A stretch of DNA of 64,000 nucleotides from Serpentinimonas raichei (GTDB lineage: Bacteria > Pseudomonadota > Gammaproteobacteria > Burkholderiales > Burkholderiaceae_C): positions 1,991,858-2,055,857 of the forward strand of contig NZ_AP014568.1 in the NCBI RefSeq assembly GCF_000828895.1. The letters are read 5' to 3'. Below are positions 21,200 to 31,448 of this stretch, in pieces. Each line of letters begins with the position of its first letter. The first letter of the stretch is position 1. The notes beneath the pieces are model-generated. The model was not told where the DNA came from. It saw nothing but the letters and a program-made list of their open reading frames with translations, and made no database searches. Both the position numbers and the translations under genes were made by a program.

Positions 21200-22393
21200 A
21201 TGATTCACCGCAGCCGTCATCTGCAGGCCCTGCGCACCGCCTTGAGCCTATTCCCGGTCGTGGCCATGCTGGGCGCCCGTCAGGTAGGGAAAACCACGCT
21301 GGCGCGTGCGCTGCTCACAGAGTGGGCTGGGCCTGCGCACCATTTCGACCTACAAGACCCCGAGGACCAAGCCCGCTTGAGCGATGCCTCATTTGTGCTC
21401 AGGCGCCTCACGGGTTTGGTGGTGCTGGACGAAATCCAGCTGCGGCCCGACCTGTTTGCCTTGCTGCGCGTGCTGGCTGACCGGGCCGACGCACCGGCTA
21501 GGTTTTTGCTGCTAGGCAGCGCGGCGCCCGAACTGCTGCGCAACACCTCGGAAAGTCTGGCCGGGCGGGTGGTGTTCCACGAGCTCGAGGGCCTGATGCT
21601 GGATGAATTGCCCAGCCCCATGCTCGATGCGCGCTGGTTGCGTGGCGGTTTCCCGCGGTCGCTGCTGGCCCCAACCGACGCGGCGAGCCGCACATGGCGC
21701 GAGTCATTCATACGCACCTATCTGGAGCGCGACCTGCCGCAACTCGGTATCAACCTGCCGGCACTGACGCTGCGTCGCTTCTGGACCATGCTGGCCCACT
21801 ACCACGCGCAAACTTGGAACGGCAGCGAACTCGCTCGGTCCTTGGGGGTGAGCGACAAGACGGTAGCGCGTTACCTCGACATTCTAGAGGGCACCTTCAT
21901 GACTTGGCGCCTGCGGCCTTGGCACGGCAATCAAGGCAAGCGCGAAGTCAAGGCGCCCAAGGTGTACCTGAGCGACACCGGCTTGCTGCACAGCTTGCTG
22001 GGCATCGCGGCCGAGCACGACTTGCTGGCCCACCCCAAATGCGGCGCCTCGTGGGAGGGGCTGGCCGTGCGCGAAATCATGCACAAGATCGGCGCGGGGC
22101 GCGACGAAGCGCACTTCTGGGGGCTGCACTCGGGTGCCGAGCTCGACCTGCTGATCGAAAGACAAGGTCAGCGCCTGGGCTTTGAAGTCAAGCTCACCCG
22201 TGCGCCCAAAGTCACCCCGTCCATGCGCTCCGCACTGCAAGTTTTAGGTTTAACCCATCTGTATGTGGTTTGCCACGGCGACGGGCCCATTGCCCCTTTG
22301 GCCGATGGCATCAGCGCCCTGCCGCTGCAAAGCTTGAGCACGCTGCATGCCGACAGCGCATTCGAAGCCCTGCTCACGGCAAGCTGGCGCTGA
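21200..22393 (+). CDS. ATP-binding protein with DUF4143 (AAA_14 family)
   Basis: A 397-residue P-loop ATPase of the AAA_14/DUF4143 family. Walker A GARQVGKTT spans residues 25-33 and a Walker B-like LVVLDEIQ lies near residue 75. A winged-helix segment (ELARSLGVSDKTVARYLDILE) precedes the C-terminal DUF4143 part, which ends in a PD-(D/E)XK-like region (SGAELDLLIERQGQRLGFEVK). The function of these widespread, often mobile genes is unknown. It sits alone between the gor' scar and gor, with no visible ribosome-binding site at the ATG. Confidence 0.85.
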   Translation: MIHRSRHLQALRTALSLFPVVAMLGARQVGKTTLARALLTEWAGPAHHFDLQDPEDQARLSDASFVLRRLTGLVVLDEIQLRPDLFALLRVLADRADAPARFLLLGSAAPELLRNTSESLAGRVVFHELEGLMLDELPSPMLDARWLRGGFPRSLLAPTDAASRTWRESFIRTYLERDLPQLGINLPALTLRRFWTMLAHYHAQTWNGSELARSLGVSDKTVARYLDILEGTFMTWRLRPWHGNQGKREVKAPKVYLSDTGLLHSLLGIAAEHDLLAHPKCGASWEGLAVREIMHKIGAGRDEAHFWGLHSGAELDLLIERQGQRLGFEVKLTRAPKVTPSMRSALQVLGLTHLYVVCHGDGPIAPLADGISALPLQSLSTLHADSAFEALLTASWR

Positions 22394-22425
22394 ATCGGCG
22401 CACTTTGCCAGCGCCCACAGCGCGG

Positions 22426-22431
22426 CATAAT
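22426..22431 (+). promoter_or_regulatory. -10 box of gor, duplicated upstream of the gor' scar
   Basis: CATAAT (22426-22431) lies 32 nt before the gor ATG. The same GCATAATTT context, followed by CAGCAACCCC, recurs at 20839-20858 ahead of the scar, so the promoter was copied with the 5' part of gor. Confidence 0.45.
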
Positions 22432-22463
22432 TTCCCCCTAGCAACCCCACCACCACAGCCGCC

Positions 22464-23864
22464 ATGAACCCCTACGACTTCGACCTTTTTGTGATTGGCG
22501 GCGGCAGCGGCGGTGTGCGCGCCGCGCGCATGGCGGCGCAGCGCGGTGTGCGCGTGGCGCTGGCCGAGGCGCACGGCCAGGCCGGGCTGGGCGGCACCTG
22601 CGTCAACGCCGGCTGCATCCCCAAAAAACTCTACGGCTACGCCGCGCACTACGCGACCGCGCAGCGCGAGTCGCAGGGCTACGGCTGGGAGGCAGCGCCG
22701 GCGCGGCTCAACTGGGCCACCCTCAAGGCCAACCGCGCGCGCGAGTTGGCGCGGCTCAATGGCGTCTATGCCGATCTGCTGCGCGCCAGCGGCGTGGCGC
22801 TGCTCGAAGGCTGGGCGCGCCTGCTCGACCCCCACACGGTGAGCCTGGCCACGCTCAACGCCGACGGCTCGCCGGGCCAGCGCCGCTTCAGCGCCGCGCG
22901 CATCCTCGTGGCCACCGGAGCCGCGCCGCATCTGCCGCACTTCAAAGGCCGCGAACACGCCCTGCACTCCAGCGATCTGTTCGAGATCGAGCCCTTTCCG
23001 CAGCGGCTGCTGGTGGTCGGCGGCGGCTACATCGCCTGCGAGTTCGCCTCCATCTTTCATGGCTTGGGCGCGCAGGTGACGCAGCTCTACCGCGGCGAGC
23101 AGATTTTGCGCGGCTTCGACGACGAGCTGCGCCACTTTCTGGCCGCCGAACTGCTCAAGCAAGGGCTCGATCTGCGCTTGCAAGCCGGCGTGCTGGGGCT
23201 GGAGCGCCACGCCGACGGCCTGCACGTGGCGCTGGAAGACGGCAACCACCTGGTGGTCGATGCCGCCCTCTACGCCACCGGGCGCCGGCCCAACGTGCAG
23301 GGGCTGGGCCTCGAGGAGCTCGGCGTGGCGCTGGGGGCGCAAGGCGAGATCGTGGTCGATGCGCAGTTCCAAAGCAGCGTGCCCAGCGTCTATGCGCTGG
23401 GCGACGTCACCGGGCCCATGCAACTCACCCCGGTGGCGCTGGCGCAGGCCATGCGGTTGGTCGATCGGCTCTACGGCAGCGGCCACGCCCGCCCAGCGCT
23501 CGACCTCGATCTGGTGCCCACCGCCGTTTTCACCCACCCGAGCCTTGCCACAGTGGGCCTGAGCGAGGAGCAGGCGCGCCAGCGCTACCCGCGCGTGCGT
23601 GTGTACCGCAGCGAGTTTCGCGCCCTGCGCCACACCCTGAGCGCCAGCAGCGAGCGCACGCTCATCAAGCTGATCGTCAACGACGCCGATGACCGCGTGC
23701 TCGGCCTGCACATGGTGGGCGCCGAAGCCGGCGAGATCGTGCAAGGCTTTGCCGTGGCGCTGCAAGCCGGCGCCACCAAAGCGCAGTTCGACGCCACGCT
23801 GGGCATCCACCCGACCGTGGCCGAGGAGTTCGTGACCTTGCGCACGCCGGTGGGTGGGGGCTGA
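22464..23864 (+). CDS. gor: Glutathione-disulfide reductase
   Basis: Cytosolic flavoenzyme that keeps glutathione reduced using NADPH. The 466-residue protein has the FAD motif [10 protein letters not shown] (12-21), redox-active C46 and C51 in [13 protein letters not shown], the NAD(P)-binding segment VVGGGYIACEF, the second FAD motif YALGDVTG and the C-terminal catalytic His-Glu motif GIHPTVAEEF. Length and order match the family. Its 5' 150 bp and promoter are duplicated as the scar at 20.88-21.06 kb. Confidence 0.93.
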   Translation: MNPYDFDLFVIGGGSGGVRAARMAAQRGVRVALAEAHGQAGLGGTCVNAGCIPKKLYGYAAHYATAQRESQGYGWEAAPARLNWATLKANRARELARLNGVYADLLRASGVALLEGWARLLDPHTVSLATLNADGSPGQRRFSAARILVATGAAPHLPHFKGREHALHSSDLFEIEPFPQRLLVVGGGYIACEFASIFHGLGAQVTQLYRGEQILRGFDDELRHFLAAELLKQGLDLRLQAGVLGLERHADGLHVALEDGNHLVVDAALYATGRRPNVQGLGLEELGVALGAQGEIVVDAQFQSSVPSVYALGDVTGPMQLTPVALAQAMRLVDRLYGSGHARPALDLDLVPTAVFTHPSLATVGLSEEQARQRYPRVRVYRSEFRALRHTLSASSERTLIKLIVNDADDRVLGLHMVGAEAGEIVQGFAVALQAGATKAQFDATLGIHPTVAEEFVTLRTPVGGG

Positions 23865-23913
23865 TGTGCAATCCAGCGCACTTGCCACCCACCTGCGCCA
23901 CAATGCCCCCACC

Positions 23914-25452
23914 ATGCCGCACAGCCCGCCCCACAGCCCTCCCTTCACCCCGCCCCAAAGCTACACCGACGCCGCGGCCGCGCTGGCTCAGGTGCAGGCG
24001 CTGTACCAGCGCGCGGTGGCGCATTTGCGCCAGGCGCTGCACCAGTATGTGCGCGCCGGCGGCACCAGCGCACCCCAGCGCGTGCGCGCCTGCTACCCCT
24101 TCGTGCGCCTGCACTGCCAGCGCGCCCACGGCGGGCCCGGCGCGGGCGCGCCCAGCCGCCTGAGCTATGGCTTCGTCGCCGGCCCCGGCCGCTACGAAAC
24201 CACCCTGACCCGCCCCGATCTGTTTGCCAGCTACTACCTGGAGCAGTTCGAGTTGCTGCTGCACAACCACGGCGGCGCGCTCGAGGTGGGGGTGAGCAAC
24301 CAACCGATCCCGCTGCACTTTGCGTTGGCCGAGCACGAGCACTTGGAGGGCGAGCTGAGCCCGGCCCAGCGCGCCGCCCTGCGCGACTGCTTCGACCTGC
24401 CCGACCTGAGCCAGATGGACGACGGCATCGCCAACGGCACGCACCAGAGCGCCGCCCACGAAGCGCAGCCGCTGGCGCTGTTTGGTGCGGCGCGGGTCGA
24501 TTACTCGTTGCAGCGGCTGCGCCACTACAGCGGTACCGCCCCGGCCTGGTTTCAGGGCTTCGTGCTGTTTACCAACTACCCTTTCTACGTCGATGAGTTC
24601 ATCCGCCTCGGGCAAGAGGCGCTGGCCAACCCTGCGAGCGAATACCTAGGCCTGGTCGAGCCCGGCAACGTGCTCACGCCGCGCGCGGGTTTGAGCGCCG
24701 CCGAACAACAGCTGCTGCACGAACTTGCACAAGGCCAACCGGGCCGCGCTTTGCCGCGCCTGCCGCAGATGCCGGCCTACCACCTGCTGCGCGCCGACGG
24801 CAGCGGCATCACGCTGCTCAACATCGGCGTCGGGCCCAGCAACGCCAAGACCATCACCGACCACATCGCCGTGCTGCGCCCGCACGCCTGGCTGATGCTG
24901 GGCCACTGCGCCGGACTGCGCAACAGCCAACAGCTGGGGGATTACGTGCTGGCCCACGCCTACGTGCGCGAAGACCACGTGCTGGACGAAGAACTGCCGC
25001 TGTGGGTGCCCATCCCCGCGTTGGCCGAAATCCAGCTCGCGCTCGAAGGCGCAGTGGCCGACGTGACCGGCCTGAGCGGTGCCGAACTCAAGCGCATTTT
25101 GCGCACCGGCACCGTGGCCAGCACCGACAACCGCAACTGGGAGCTGCTGCCCGGCCAGACGCCACAGCGCCGCTTCAGCCAGAGCCGCGCCGTGGCGCTC
25201 GACATGGAGAGCGCCACCATCGCCGCCAACGGCTTTAGGCTGCGTGTGCCCTACGGCACCCTGCTGTGCGTGAGCGACAAGCCGCTGCACGGCGAAATCA
25301 AGCTGCCCGGCATGGCCAACGCCTTTTACCGCGAGCGCGTTGATCAGCACCTGCGCATCGGCCTGCGCGCCATCGAACGCCTGCGCGTCGGTGGCGTCGA
25401 TCAGCTGCACAGCCGCAAGCTGCGCAGCTTTGCCGAGGTGGCGTTTCAATGA
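23914..25452 (+). CDS. amn: AMP nucleosidase
   Basis: Enzyme that hydrolyses AMP to adenine and ribose-5-phosphate and helps set adenylate levels. The 512-residue protein has the Amn-specific N-terminal domain and a C-terminal nucleoside-phosphorylase-fold core with LNIGVGPSNAKTITDHIAVL, MLGHCAGLRNSQQLGDYV and ALDMESATIAANGFR, where the Glu binds ribose. The start ATG 23914 follows CACAAT by 9 nt and has no Shine-Dalgarno sequence. It lies 49 nt after gor. Confidence 0.92.
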   Translation: MPHSPPHSPPFTPPQSYTDAAAALAQVQALYQRAVAHLRQALHQYVRAGGTSAPQRVRACYPFVRLHCQRAHGGPGAGAPSRLSYGFVAGPGRYETTLTRPDLFASYYLEQFELLLHNHGGALEVGVSNQPIPLHFALAEHEHLEGELSPAQRAALRDCFDLPDLSQMDDGIANGTHQSAAHEAQPLALFGAARVDYSLQRLRHYSGTAPAWFQGFVLFTNYPFYVDEFIRLGQEALANPASEYLGLVEPGNVLTPRAGLSAAEQQLLHELAQGQPGRALPRLPQMPAYHLLRADGSGITLLNIGVGPSNAKTITDHIAVLRPHAWLMLGHCAGLRNSQQLGDYVLAHAYVREDHVLDEELPLWVPIPALAEIQLALEGAVADVTGLSGAELKRILRTGTVASTDNRNWELLPGQTPQRRFSQSRAVALDMESATIAANGFRLRVPYGTLLCVSDKPLHGEIKLPGMANAFYRERVDQHLRIGLRAIERLRVGGVDQLHSRKLRSFAEVAFQ

Positions 25453-25516
25453 TGCCTACACCTTGAGGCCCAAACCTTGATGCCCACAGCGTGATGCCCC
25501 AGCCGCCGCCCCGGCC

Positions 25517-25522
25517 TACAAT
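25517..25522 (+). promoter_or_regulatory. -10 box of a probable leaderless monooxygenase transcript
   Basis: TACAAT at 25517-25522 is followed by 6 nt and then ATG 25529. The geometry is identical to that before the MBL hydrolase at 5868. No convincing -35 and no ribosome-binding site are visible. Confidence 0.5.
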
Positions 25523-25528
25523 GCGCGC

Positions 25529-26665
25529 ATGAACCCACGGTACGACGTCGCCATTTTGGGCAGCGGTGTGGTGGCGCACACGCTGGCGCTGCTGCTGGCG
25601 CGCGAGCGCTTGCGGGTGGCGCTGCTGCGCCAGCCAGCGCCCCCGGCGGCTGGCCCCGACATCCGCGCCTATGCCCTCAACCAGGCTTCGCACGCTTTGC
25701 TGAGCGATTTGCGCGTCTGGCCCGAGGCGCCGGCCGCGACGCCGGTGCGCCAGATGTGGGTCTGCGAGCCCGGCGATGGACACCCGGCCACTCTGAGCCT
25801 GACCCTGCCCGATCCGTCGCAGCCGCTGGCGTGGATCGTCGATGTGCCCACGCTGGAGCAGCGGCTGCTGCAGGCCTTGGCGTATCAGGGCACGATCGAA
25901 CCCGTCGATCACCCCGTCCAAGCCGCCCTGACCGTGGTTTGCGAAGGCAAGCACAGCAGCACCCGGGCCCAATACGGCATCGAGTACGAGGTGCAAGCCT
26001 ACGCGCACACGGCCGTTGCAGCGCGGCTGCGCTGTGCGCGCCCCCATGAGGGGGTGGCGCGTCAATGGTTCCAAAACGGCGACGTGTTGGCGCTGCTGCC
26101 CATGGATGGCCCAGGGGGCGACTTGGTGGCCTTGGTCTGGTCGGTGCAGCACGCACGTGCCGCCGAGTTGCTGGCCCTGTCGGCGCCAGCCTTCGCCGAC
26201 GCCGTGGGCCAAGCTTGCGGCCACGCGCTGGGGGCCATGAGCACCGAAGGCCAGCCCGCGGGCTGGCCCCTGCAACTGTCGCGCGCGCGCCACTGGGTGC
26301 GGCCCGGCGTGGCACTGGCCGGCGACGCCGCCCACGCCATGCACCCCTTGGCCGGCCAAGGCCTGAACATGGGCTTGGGCGATGTGGCCGAACTCGGCCG
26401 GGTGCTGCGCGAGCGCGAGTACTGGCGCAGCCCCGGCGACTGGCGCCTGCTGCGCCGCTACGAGCGCGCCCGGCGCGCCGATTTCGACCGCATGGCCGCC
26501 CTCACCGACGGCCTCTACGGCCTGTTTGGCCACGGCGACACGCGCATCCAGGCGCTGCGGCGCTGGGGTCTGCGTGCGTTTGACCAACTCAACCCGCTCA
26601 AGCTCTGCGCCATCCGCCAGGCCCAAGGCAGCGGCCCCGTCCGCCCCGCGCCAGGCTCCCTCTAA
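25529..26665 (+). CDS. FAD-dependent monooxygenase, UbiH/COQ6 type
   Basis: A 378-residue flavin monooxygenase of the ubiquinone-biosynthesis hydroxylase group. The N-terminal dinucleotide fold is DVAILGSGVVAHTLALLLAR. The second FAD motif is ALAGDAAHAMHPLAGQGLNMGLGD (near residues 263-286), where GDAAH and the Gly-rich loop are typical of UbiH/UbiF/Coq6. Hydroxylation of the ubiquinone ring is likely, but the ring position cannot be told from sequence alone. dsbC starts 13 nt downstream, so the two probably share a transcript. Confidence 0.82.
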   Translation: MNPRYDVAILGSGVVAHTLALLLARERLRVALLRQPAPPAAGPDIRAYALNQASHALLSDLRVWPEAPAATPVRQMWVCEPGDGHPATLSLTLPDPSQPLAWIVDVPTLEQRLLQALAYQGTIEPVDHPVQAALTVVCEGKHSSTRAQYGIEYEVQAYAHTAVAARLRCARPHEGVARQWFQNGDVLALLPMDGPGGDLVALVWSVQHARAAELLALSAPAFADAVGQACGHALGAMSTEGQPAGWPLQLSRARHWVRPGVALAGDAAHAMHPLAGQGLNMGLGDVAELGRVLREREYWRSPGDWRLLRRYERARRADFDRMAALTDGLYGLFGHGDTRIQALRRWGLRAFDQLNPLKLCAIRQAQGSGPVRPAPGSL

Positions 26666-26678
26666 ACCACCAAGCACC

Positions 26679-27443
26679 ATGCACACCTACACCGGGCCAG
26701 CCACGGGTCTTTTGCTGCGTCACCTCTCTTGGCTCGCCTGCGTGCTGTGCCTGCTGCTGGGGGCCAGCGCCGCCGCCAGCGCCAACGAAGCCACCATCCG
26801 CGCCAACCTGGCCGAGCGCCTGCCCAACCTGCCGCGCATCGACGAGGTGCGCCCGACCCCGATGCGCGGTCTGTTCGAGGTGCGTGTCAATCAAAACCAG
26901 ATTTTCTACACCGACGCCGAGGGCAGCTTCATCCTCCAAGGCCAACTGATCGACACCCGCAGCCGCAACAACCTGACCGAGCAGCGCGTCGAGCAGCTCA
27001 ACGCCATTGCCTTCGATCAGTTGCCGCTGCGCGATTCGTTCACTATCGTGCGCGGCAACGGGCAGCGCCGGCTGGCCGTGTTCCAAGACCCCAACTGCGG
27101 CTTTTGCAAACGGCTGGAGCGCGACCTGAGCCGCCTCAACCACGTCACCATCCACATCTTTTTGTACCCCATACTGGGGCGCGATTCGCTCGACAAATCG
27201 GAGCGCATCTGGTGCGCGCGCAACCGCGCCCAGGTGTGGGAAAACTGGATGCTGCGCAACGTCGAGCCCGCCGCAGCCAACTGCGACACCGCCGCCTTGC
27301 AACGCAACCTCACCTTTGGCCAGCGGCATCAGATCACTGGCACCCCCACCACCTTTTTTGCCGACGGCACGCGCCTATCGGGCGCGGCCGGGTTCGAGCT
27401 GCTCGAGCAGCGCCTGGTTGCGGCAGCGGCGGCCGCGCGTTGA
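26679..27443 (+). CDS. dsbC: Thiol:disulfide interchange protein DsbC
   Basis: Periplasmic disulfide isomerase. The 254-residue precursor has a hydrophobic signal segment (about residues 16-36). A dimerisation domain follows (RVNQNQIFYTDAEGSFILQG), then a thioredoxin domain with the active site NCGFCK. The conserved cis-Pro loop ITGTPTTFF and the second Cys pair of DsbC (WCARN and NCDT) are also present. It is 13 nt downstream of the monooxygenase. Length fits DsbC rather than DsbA. Confidence 0.92.
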   Translation: MHTYTGPATGLLLRHLSWLACVLCLLLGASAAASANEATIRANLAERLPNLPRIDEVRPTPMRGLFEVRVNQNQIFYTDAEGSFILQGQLIDTRSRNNLTEQRVEQLNAIAFDQLPLRDSFTIVRGNGQRRLAVFQDPNCGFCKRLERDLSRLNHVTIHIFLYPILGRDSLDKSERIWCARNRAQVWENWMLRNVEPAAANCDTAALQRNLTFGQRHQITGTPTTFFADGTRLSGAAGFELLEQRLVAAAAAAR

Positions 27444-27468
27444 GCGGACTTGGCCCCCCATCCTGACC

Positions 27469-29352
27469 ATGCCCACCCCCGGCCCGCACTACCGCGTCGA
27501 TCTCGTCGAGCTGCACGCCCACCTCTACCAGCTCACCTTGTGCGTGGCGCAGCCGGCGCGGCAGCAGCGCCTGAGCCTGCCGGTATGGATTCCGGGCAGC
27601 TATCTGGTGCGCGAATTTTCTCAGCACCTGCAGGGCTTGAGCGCCGATTGCGACGGCCACGCCGTGCCGCTGCGCCAGCTCAACAAAAACACGTGGGAAG
27701 CCGCCACCCCGGCTGGAGCCCAAGTGCTGCGGCTGCGCTACCAAGTCTATGCCTTTGATGCCTCGGTGCGCAGCGCCTGGCTGGACGCCGAGCGCGCCTT
27801 CTTCAACCCCACCAGCCTGTGCCTGCGCGTGCACGGCCAAGAAGCGCTGGCGCACCGCATCGAGGTCCATGGCGGCGCGGCCACCCTGGGCTGGCAAGCG
27901 GCCACCACCTTGCCCGAAGCCGATGCTGCCAGCCCTGCGGCCGCCCCGGTGGAAACCCCCGCTACCCCTGCCTTCCACTGCCTAGGCCGCTGGCAGGCCG
28001 CAGACTACGACGAACTGGCCGACAGCCCCTTTGAGCTGGGCCAGTTTTGGAGCGCGGCCTTCAGCGTGCGCGGCGTGCCGCACCGGCTGGTGGTCAGCGG
28101 CGCCGGGCCGGGCTTTGACGGCGCGCGCCTGCAGCGCGACACCGAGGCCATCTGTGAGGCCGCCATCGCGTTCTGGCACGGCGCACAGGAAGCGCCGCCT
28201 TTCGGGCACTACCTGTTCTTGCTCAACGCCCGCTTTGATGGCTACGGCGGGCTGGAACACCGCCACAGCACCGCCCTGATCTGCCGCCGCAGCGACCTGC
28301 CGCAGCGCAGCGCCCCAACCACCCAAGCCAGCGAGGGCTACACCGCCCTGCTCGGCCTGATCAGCCACGAGTACTTCCACACCTGGCACGTCAAGCGCCT
28401 GCGCCCGCAAGAATTCACCCGCTACGACTACGACGGCGAAAACCACACCGAGCTGCTGTGGCTGTTCGAAGGCTTCACCAGCTACTACGACGACCTGCTG
28501 CTGCGCCGCGCCGGCCTGATCGACGAGGCCTGCCACCTGCAACTGCTGAGCAAGACCCTCAACCAGGTGCTGCAAAGCCCAGGCCGCTTGGTGCACAGCC
28601 TGGCCCAAGCCAGCTTCGAGGCCTGGACCAAGTACTACCGCGTCACCGAAAACAGCCCCAACGCCACCGTGAGCTACTACGCCAAAGGCGCGCTGGTCGC
28701 GCTGGCGCTCGATTTGCAGTTGCGCGCCGAAGGCCGCGCCACGCTCGACGAGGTGCTGCGCGCTCTCTACCAGCGCTGCCAAGGCGGCCCCATGCAAGAG
28801 GCCGACCTGCTGGCGGTGCTGGAGCAATGCGCCGGGCGCAGCTACGCCGCCGAAATTCAAGCCTGGGTGCATGGCTGCGCCGATCTGCTCACCGCCTCCG
28901 GCCCCGTGCCCGGCTTGCCCGAGCTGCTGCGCGCCCAAGGCATAGATTGGCTCACCGAGCCCGTGCCGCTGGCCCAGCGCCTGGGGCTGCGCGTGAGCGA
29001 AGCCGAGGGCTTGCAGATCAAAAACGTGCTGCGCGGCTCGCTGGCCGAGCAAGCTGGGCTGGCCGCTGGCGACGAATGGCTGGGCGCAGAGATCGAGGCC
29101 CCAAGCAGCGCTTGGCGCGTGCGCAAGCTCGACGATGTGGCCCAGCTTGCCCACGGGCAAAGCCAGATCGTGGCCCTAGTGGCGCGCGACGGCCGGCTGC
29201 TGCGCCTGCCGCTGCGCTGGCCCGACCCGGCCCACCCCGGCGCGCAAACCGTGCGCTTGCAGCGGATGGCCGCGCCCAAACCGGCCGCCCCCACCACCCC
29301 AGCCGAAGCCCAGCCAGACAACGCTCAGCCCCGCCCCTGGTGGCCTGAATGA
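27469..29352 (+). CDS. M61-family glycyl aminopeptidase-like metallopeptidase
   Basis: A 627-residue peptidase of family M61. It has the N-terminal M61 beta-domain (to about 190), the catalytic motif [17 protein letters not shown] (HExxH), then the helix with [20 protein letters not shown] holding the third ligand. A C-terminal PDZ domain (about 505-590) includes [18 protein letters not shown]. No clear signal peptide is present, suggesting a cytosolic enzyme, although homologues vary. It lies 25 nt after dsbC. The thermostable signature of family substrates (Gly/Ala N-terminal peptides) is family knowledge only. Confidence 0.88.
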   Translation: MPTPGPHYRVDLVELHAHLYQLTLCVAQPARQQRLSLPVWIPGSYLVREFSQHLQGLSADCDGHAVPLRQLNKNTWEAATPAGAQVLRLRYQVYAFDASVRSAWLDAERAFFNPTSLCLRVHGQEALAHRIEVHGGAATLGWQAATTLPEADAASPAAAPVETPATPAFHCLGRWQAADYDELADSPFELGQFWSAAFSVRGVPHRLVVSGAGPGFDGARLQRDTEAICEAAIAFWHGAQEAPPFGHYLFLLNARFDGYGGLEHRHSTALICRRSDLPQRSAPTTQASEGYTALLGLISHEYFHTWHVKRLRPQEFTRYDYDGENHTELLWLFEGFTSYYDDLLLRRAGLIDEACHLQLLSKTLNQVLQSPGRLVHSLAQASFEAWTKYYRVTENSPNATVSYYAKGALVALALDLQLRAEGRATLDEVLRALYQRCQGGPMQEADLLAVLEQCAGRSYAAEIQAWVHGCADLLTASGPVPGLPELLRAQGIDWLTEPVPLAQRLGLRVSEAEGLQIKNVLRGSLAEQAGLAAGDEWLGAEIEAPSSAWRVRKLDDVAQLAHGQSQIVALVARDGRLLRLPLRWPDPAHPGAQTVRLQRMAAPKPAAPTTPAEAQPDNAQPRPWWPE

Positions 29353-29368
29353 GCGCCGACCGGCCGCC

Positions 29369-30181
29369 TCAGCGCCCTTGAAAGCGCGGCGCGCGTTTCT
29401 CCAAAAAGGCGTTCACGCCCTCGCAATAGTCCTCGCTGCGGCCCAGCGCGGCTTGCAAATCGCGCTCCACCTCCAAGTGTGCATCGAAGCTGCGCGTGCC
29501 CGCCTCCCGCAGCAGCTGCCGTGTGGCCACCAGCGCCTGCGTCGGCAGCGCAGCCAAGCGTTCGCCCAAGGCCAAGGCGGCTGCTACGGGCTCATCGGCC
29601 ACGTCCCAGATCAGGCCCCATTCCAGCGCCCGCGCCGCCGTCAGCTTGTCACCCGTGAGCGCCAGCCCCATGGCGCGTGCCAGCCCCAGCCGCTGCACCA
29701 GCAGCCAACTGCCGCCAGCGTCCGGTATCAGCCCGATTTTGCTGAACGCCTGCACGAAACTGGCCCCTGGGGCGGCGATCGCCACATCGCAGGCCATGGC
29801 CAGCGACGCACCGGCACCCGCAGCCACCCCGTTCACCGCCGCGATCGTGGGCATGCGCAAACCCATCAGCGCGCGCGCAGTCGGGTTGAAGCACTCATCG
29901 ATGAGTGGCCCCGGATTGGCGCGCTCTTGCAAGCCCGGGCCGGGCGTGAAATCGAGTTCCGACAAATCCAGCCCAGCACAAAAACCGCGTCCGGCACCGG
30001 TGAGCACCAAGGTGCGCAAGGCCGGATTGGCCGCCGCGTGCTGCAAAGCCTGCTGCAAGGCGCGGTGCATGGGGCGGGTGAAGCTGTTGAGGGCCTGCGG
30101 GCGGTTCAGCGTCAACAGCGCCACGGCGGCGCGCTCTTCGTACAACACGCCGTCTGCGGCCCACTGCGCGATCGGGTTCAT
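29369..30181 (-). CDS. Enoyl-CoA hydratase/isomerase, PaaG-like
   Basis: A 270-residue crotonase. The oxyanion-hole segments are [13 protein letters not shown] and [19 protein letters not shown]. The stretch [20 protein letters not shown] resembles PaaG (ring-opening epoxide isomerase of phenylacetate degradation) more than classical enoyl hydratases. No other paa genes are nearby, so the substrate remains open. The start is ATG 30181 with GGAG at 30187-30190, 5 nt upstream. The gene converges on the M61 peptidase and is divergent from the next crotonase. Confidence 0.82.
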   Translation of the reverse strand: MNPIAQWAADGVLYEERAAVALLTLNRPQALNSFTRPMHRALQQALQHAAANPALRTLVLTGAGRGFCAGLDLSELDFTPGPGLQERANPGPLIDECFNPTARALMGLRMPTIAAVNGVAAGAGASLAMACDVAIAAPGASFVQAFSKIGLIPDAGGSWLLVQRLGLARAMGLALTGDKLTAARALEWGLIWDVADEPVAAALALGERLAALPTQALVATRQLLREAGTRSFDAHLEVERDLQAALGRSEDYCEGVNAFLEKRAPRFQGR

Positions 30182-30352
30182 GCGGTCTCCTGCGGTTTTG
30201 TTGAAAAACGCCATTTTGCACCCAAGAAGGCCCGCCCGAACAGCCTGCCCCAACAGTCTGCACCGGCTGCTGCGCACCCCGCACCAACCCTTCGTCTGCG
30301 GCTCAAAGTCAGCCTAGCCAAGCCCCCAGCCGAGCCCGACATGCAGCCGCGT

Positions 30353-30358
30353 TATAGT
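30353..30358 (+). promoter_or_regulatory. -10 box of the downstream enoyl-CoA hydratase
   Basis: TATAGT at 30353-30358 lies 33 nt before the ATG at 30392. No obvious -35 hexamer lies at the right distance, so the promoter may be activator-dependent. Confidence 0.35.
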
Positions 30359-30391
30359 GGCGCTTTGCCCCTTACCCTAGCGAGACACCCC

Positions 30392-31174
30392 ATGAGCCAA
30401 CCCTACGAATTGATCCTGGTGCGCAGCGAAGGCCGCGTCGGCCTCATCACCCTGAACCGCCCCAAACAGCTCAACGCCCTCAACGACGCGCTGATGGACG
30501 AGCTCGGCGCCGCCCTCAAAGCCTTCGATGCCGACGCGGGCATCGGCTGCATCGTCCTGACCGGAAGCGAAAAAGCCTTTGCCGCCGGGGCCGACATCGG
30601 GGCCATGGCCAGCTACAGCTTTGCCGATGTGTACAAGGGCGACTACATCACGCGCAACTGGGAGACCATGCGCAGCATCCGCAAACCCATCATCGCCGCG
30701 GTGAGCGGCTTTGCCCTGGGCGGCGGCTGCGAGCTGGCCATGATGTGCGACTTCATCATCGCCGCCGACAACGCCAAATTCGGCCAGCCCGAAATCAAGC
30801 TCGGCATCATCCCCGGCGCGGGCGGCACCCAGCGCCTGCCGCGCGCCGTGGGCAAGTCCAAAGCCATGGACCTGGTGCTCACCGGCCGCATGATGGACGC
30901 CAGCGAGGCCGAACGGGCCGGTCTGGTGAGCCGCGTGGTGCCGCTGGACAAGCTGCAAGACGAAGCGCTGGCCGCCGCCCTGACCATTGCCGGTTACTCG
31001 CAGATCGCCGTCATGGCCGCCAAAGAGGCCGTCAACAAGGCTTTCGAGGGCAGCTTGGCTGATGGCATGGCCTTCGAGCGCCGCCTGTTTCACGCCCTGT
31101 TTGCCACCGCCGATCAAAAAGAGGGCATGGCCGCCTTCGTCGAAAAGCGCCCGGCGCAGTTTCGGCACCAGTGA
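30392..31174 (+). CDS. Enoyl-CoA hydratase
   Basis: A 260-residue crotonase that hydrates trans-2-enoyl-CoA. It carries the full catalytic set: oxyanion hole in [15 protein letters not shown] and [19 protein letters not shown], and both catalytic Glu in [20 protein letters not shown]. It matches the short-chain enoyl-CoA hydratase (ECHS1/PaaF-like) subgroup. It ends 27 nt before tRNA-Met and may be read through into it. Confidence 0.9.
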   Translation: MSQPYELILVRSEGRVGLITLNRPKQLNALNDALMDELGAALKAFDADAGIGCIVLTGSEKAFAAGADIGAMASYSFADVYKGDYITRNWETMRSIRKPIIAAVSGFALGGGCELAMMCDFIIAADNAKFGQPEIKLGIIPGAGGTQRLPRAVGKSKAMDLVLTGRMMDASEAERAGLVSRVVPLDKLQDEALAAALTIAGYSQIAVMAAKEAVNKAFEGSLADGMAFERRLFHALFATADQKEGMAAFVEKRPAQFRHQ

Positions 31175-31201
31175 AGCCTGCTATACTTGTGGGCTTCACG
31201 C

Positions 31202-31278
<77 letters not shown>

Positions 31279-31294
31279 AACAACTCAAAAAATC

Positions 31295-31320
31295 AAGCCA
31301 GCTTACGAGCTGGCTTTTTT
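31295..31320 (+). terminator. Rho-independent terminator after tRNA-Met
   Basis: A 9-bp perfect stem, AAGCCAGCT (31295-31303) with AGCTGGCTT (31308-31316), and loop TACG, running into a T tract to 31320. It sits 16 nt after the tRNA CCA end. The remaining 31321-31448 shows no gene. Confidence 0.88.
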
Positions 31321-31448
31321 ATTGACTGGGCCGAAGGTGGGGCAAAAGCCGGTCAAACGAGCCAAACAAGGGTTTACACCTACTCCAAAACCCCTTCGCA
31401 TTGATACAAATGCTGCATTGCCCTGCGCCACACCGCTGCGCTTAAGGC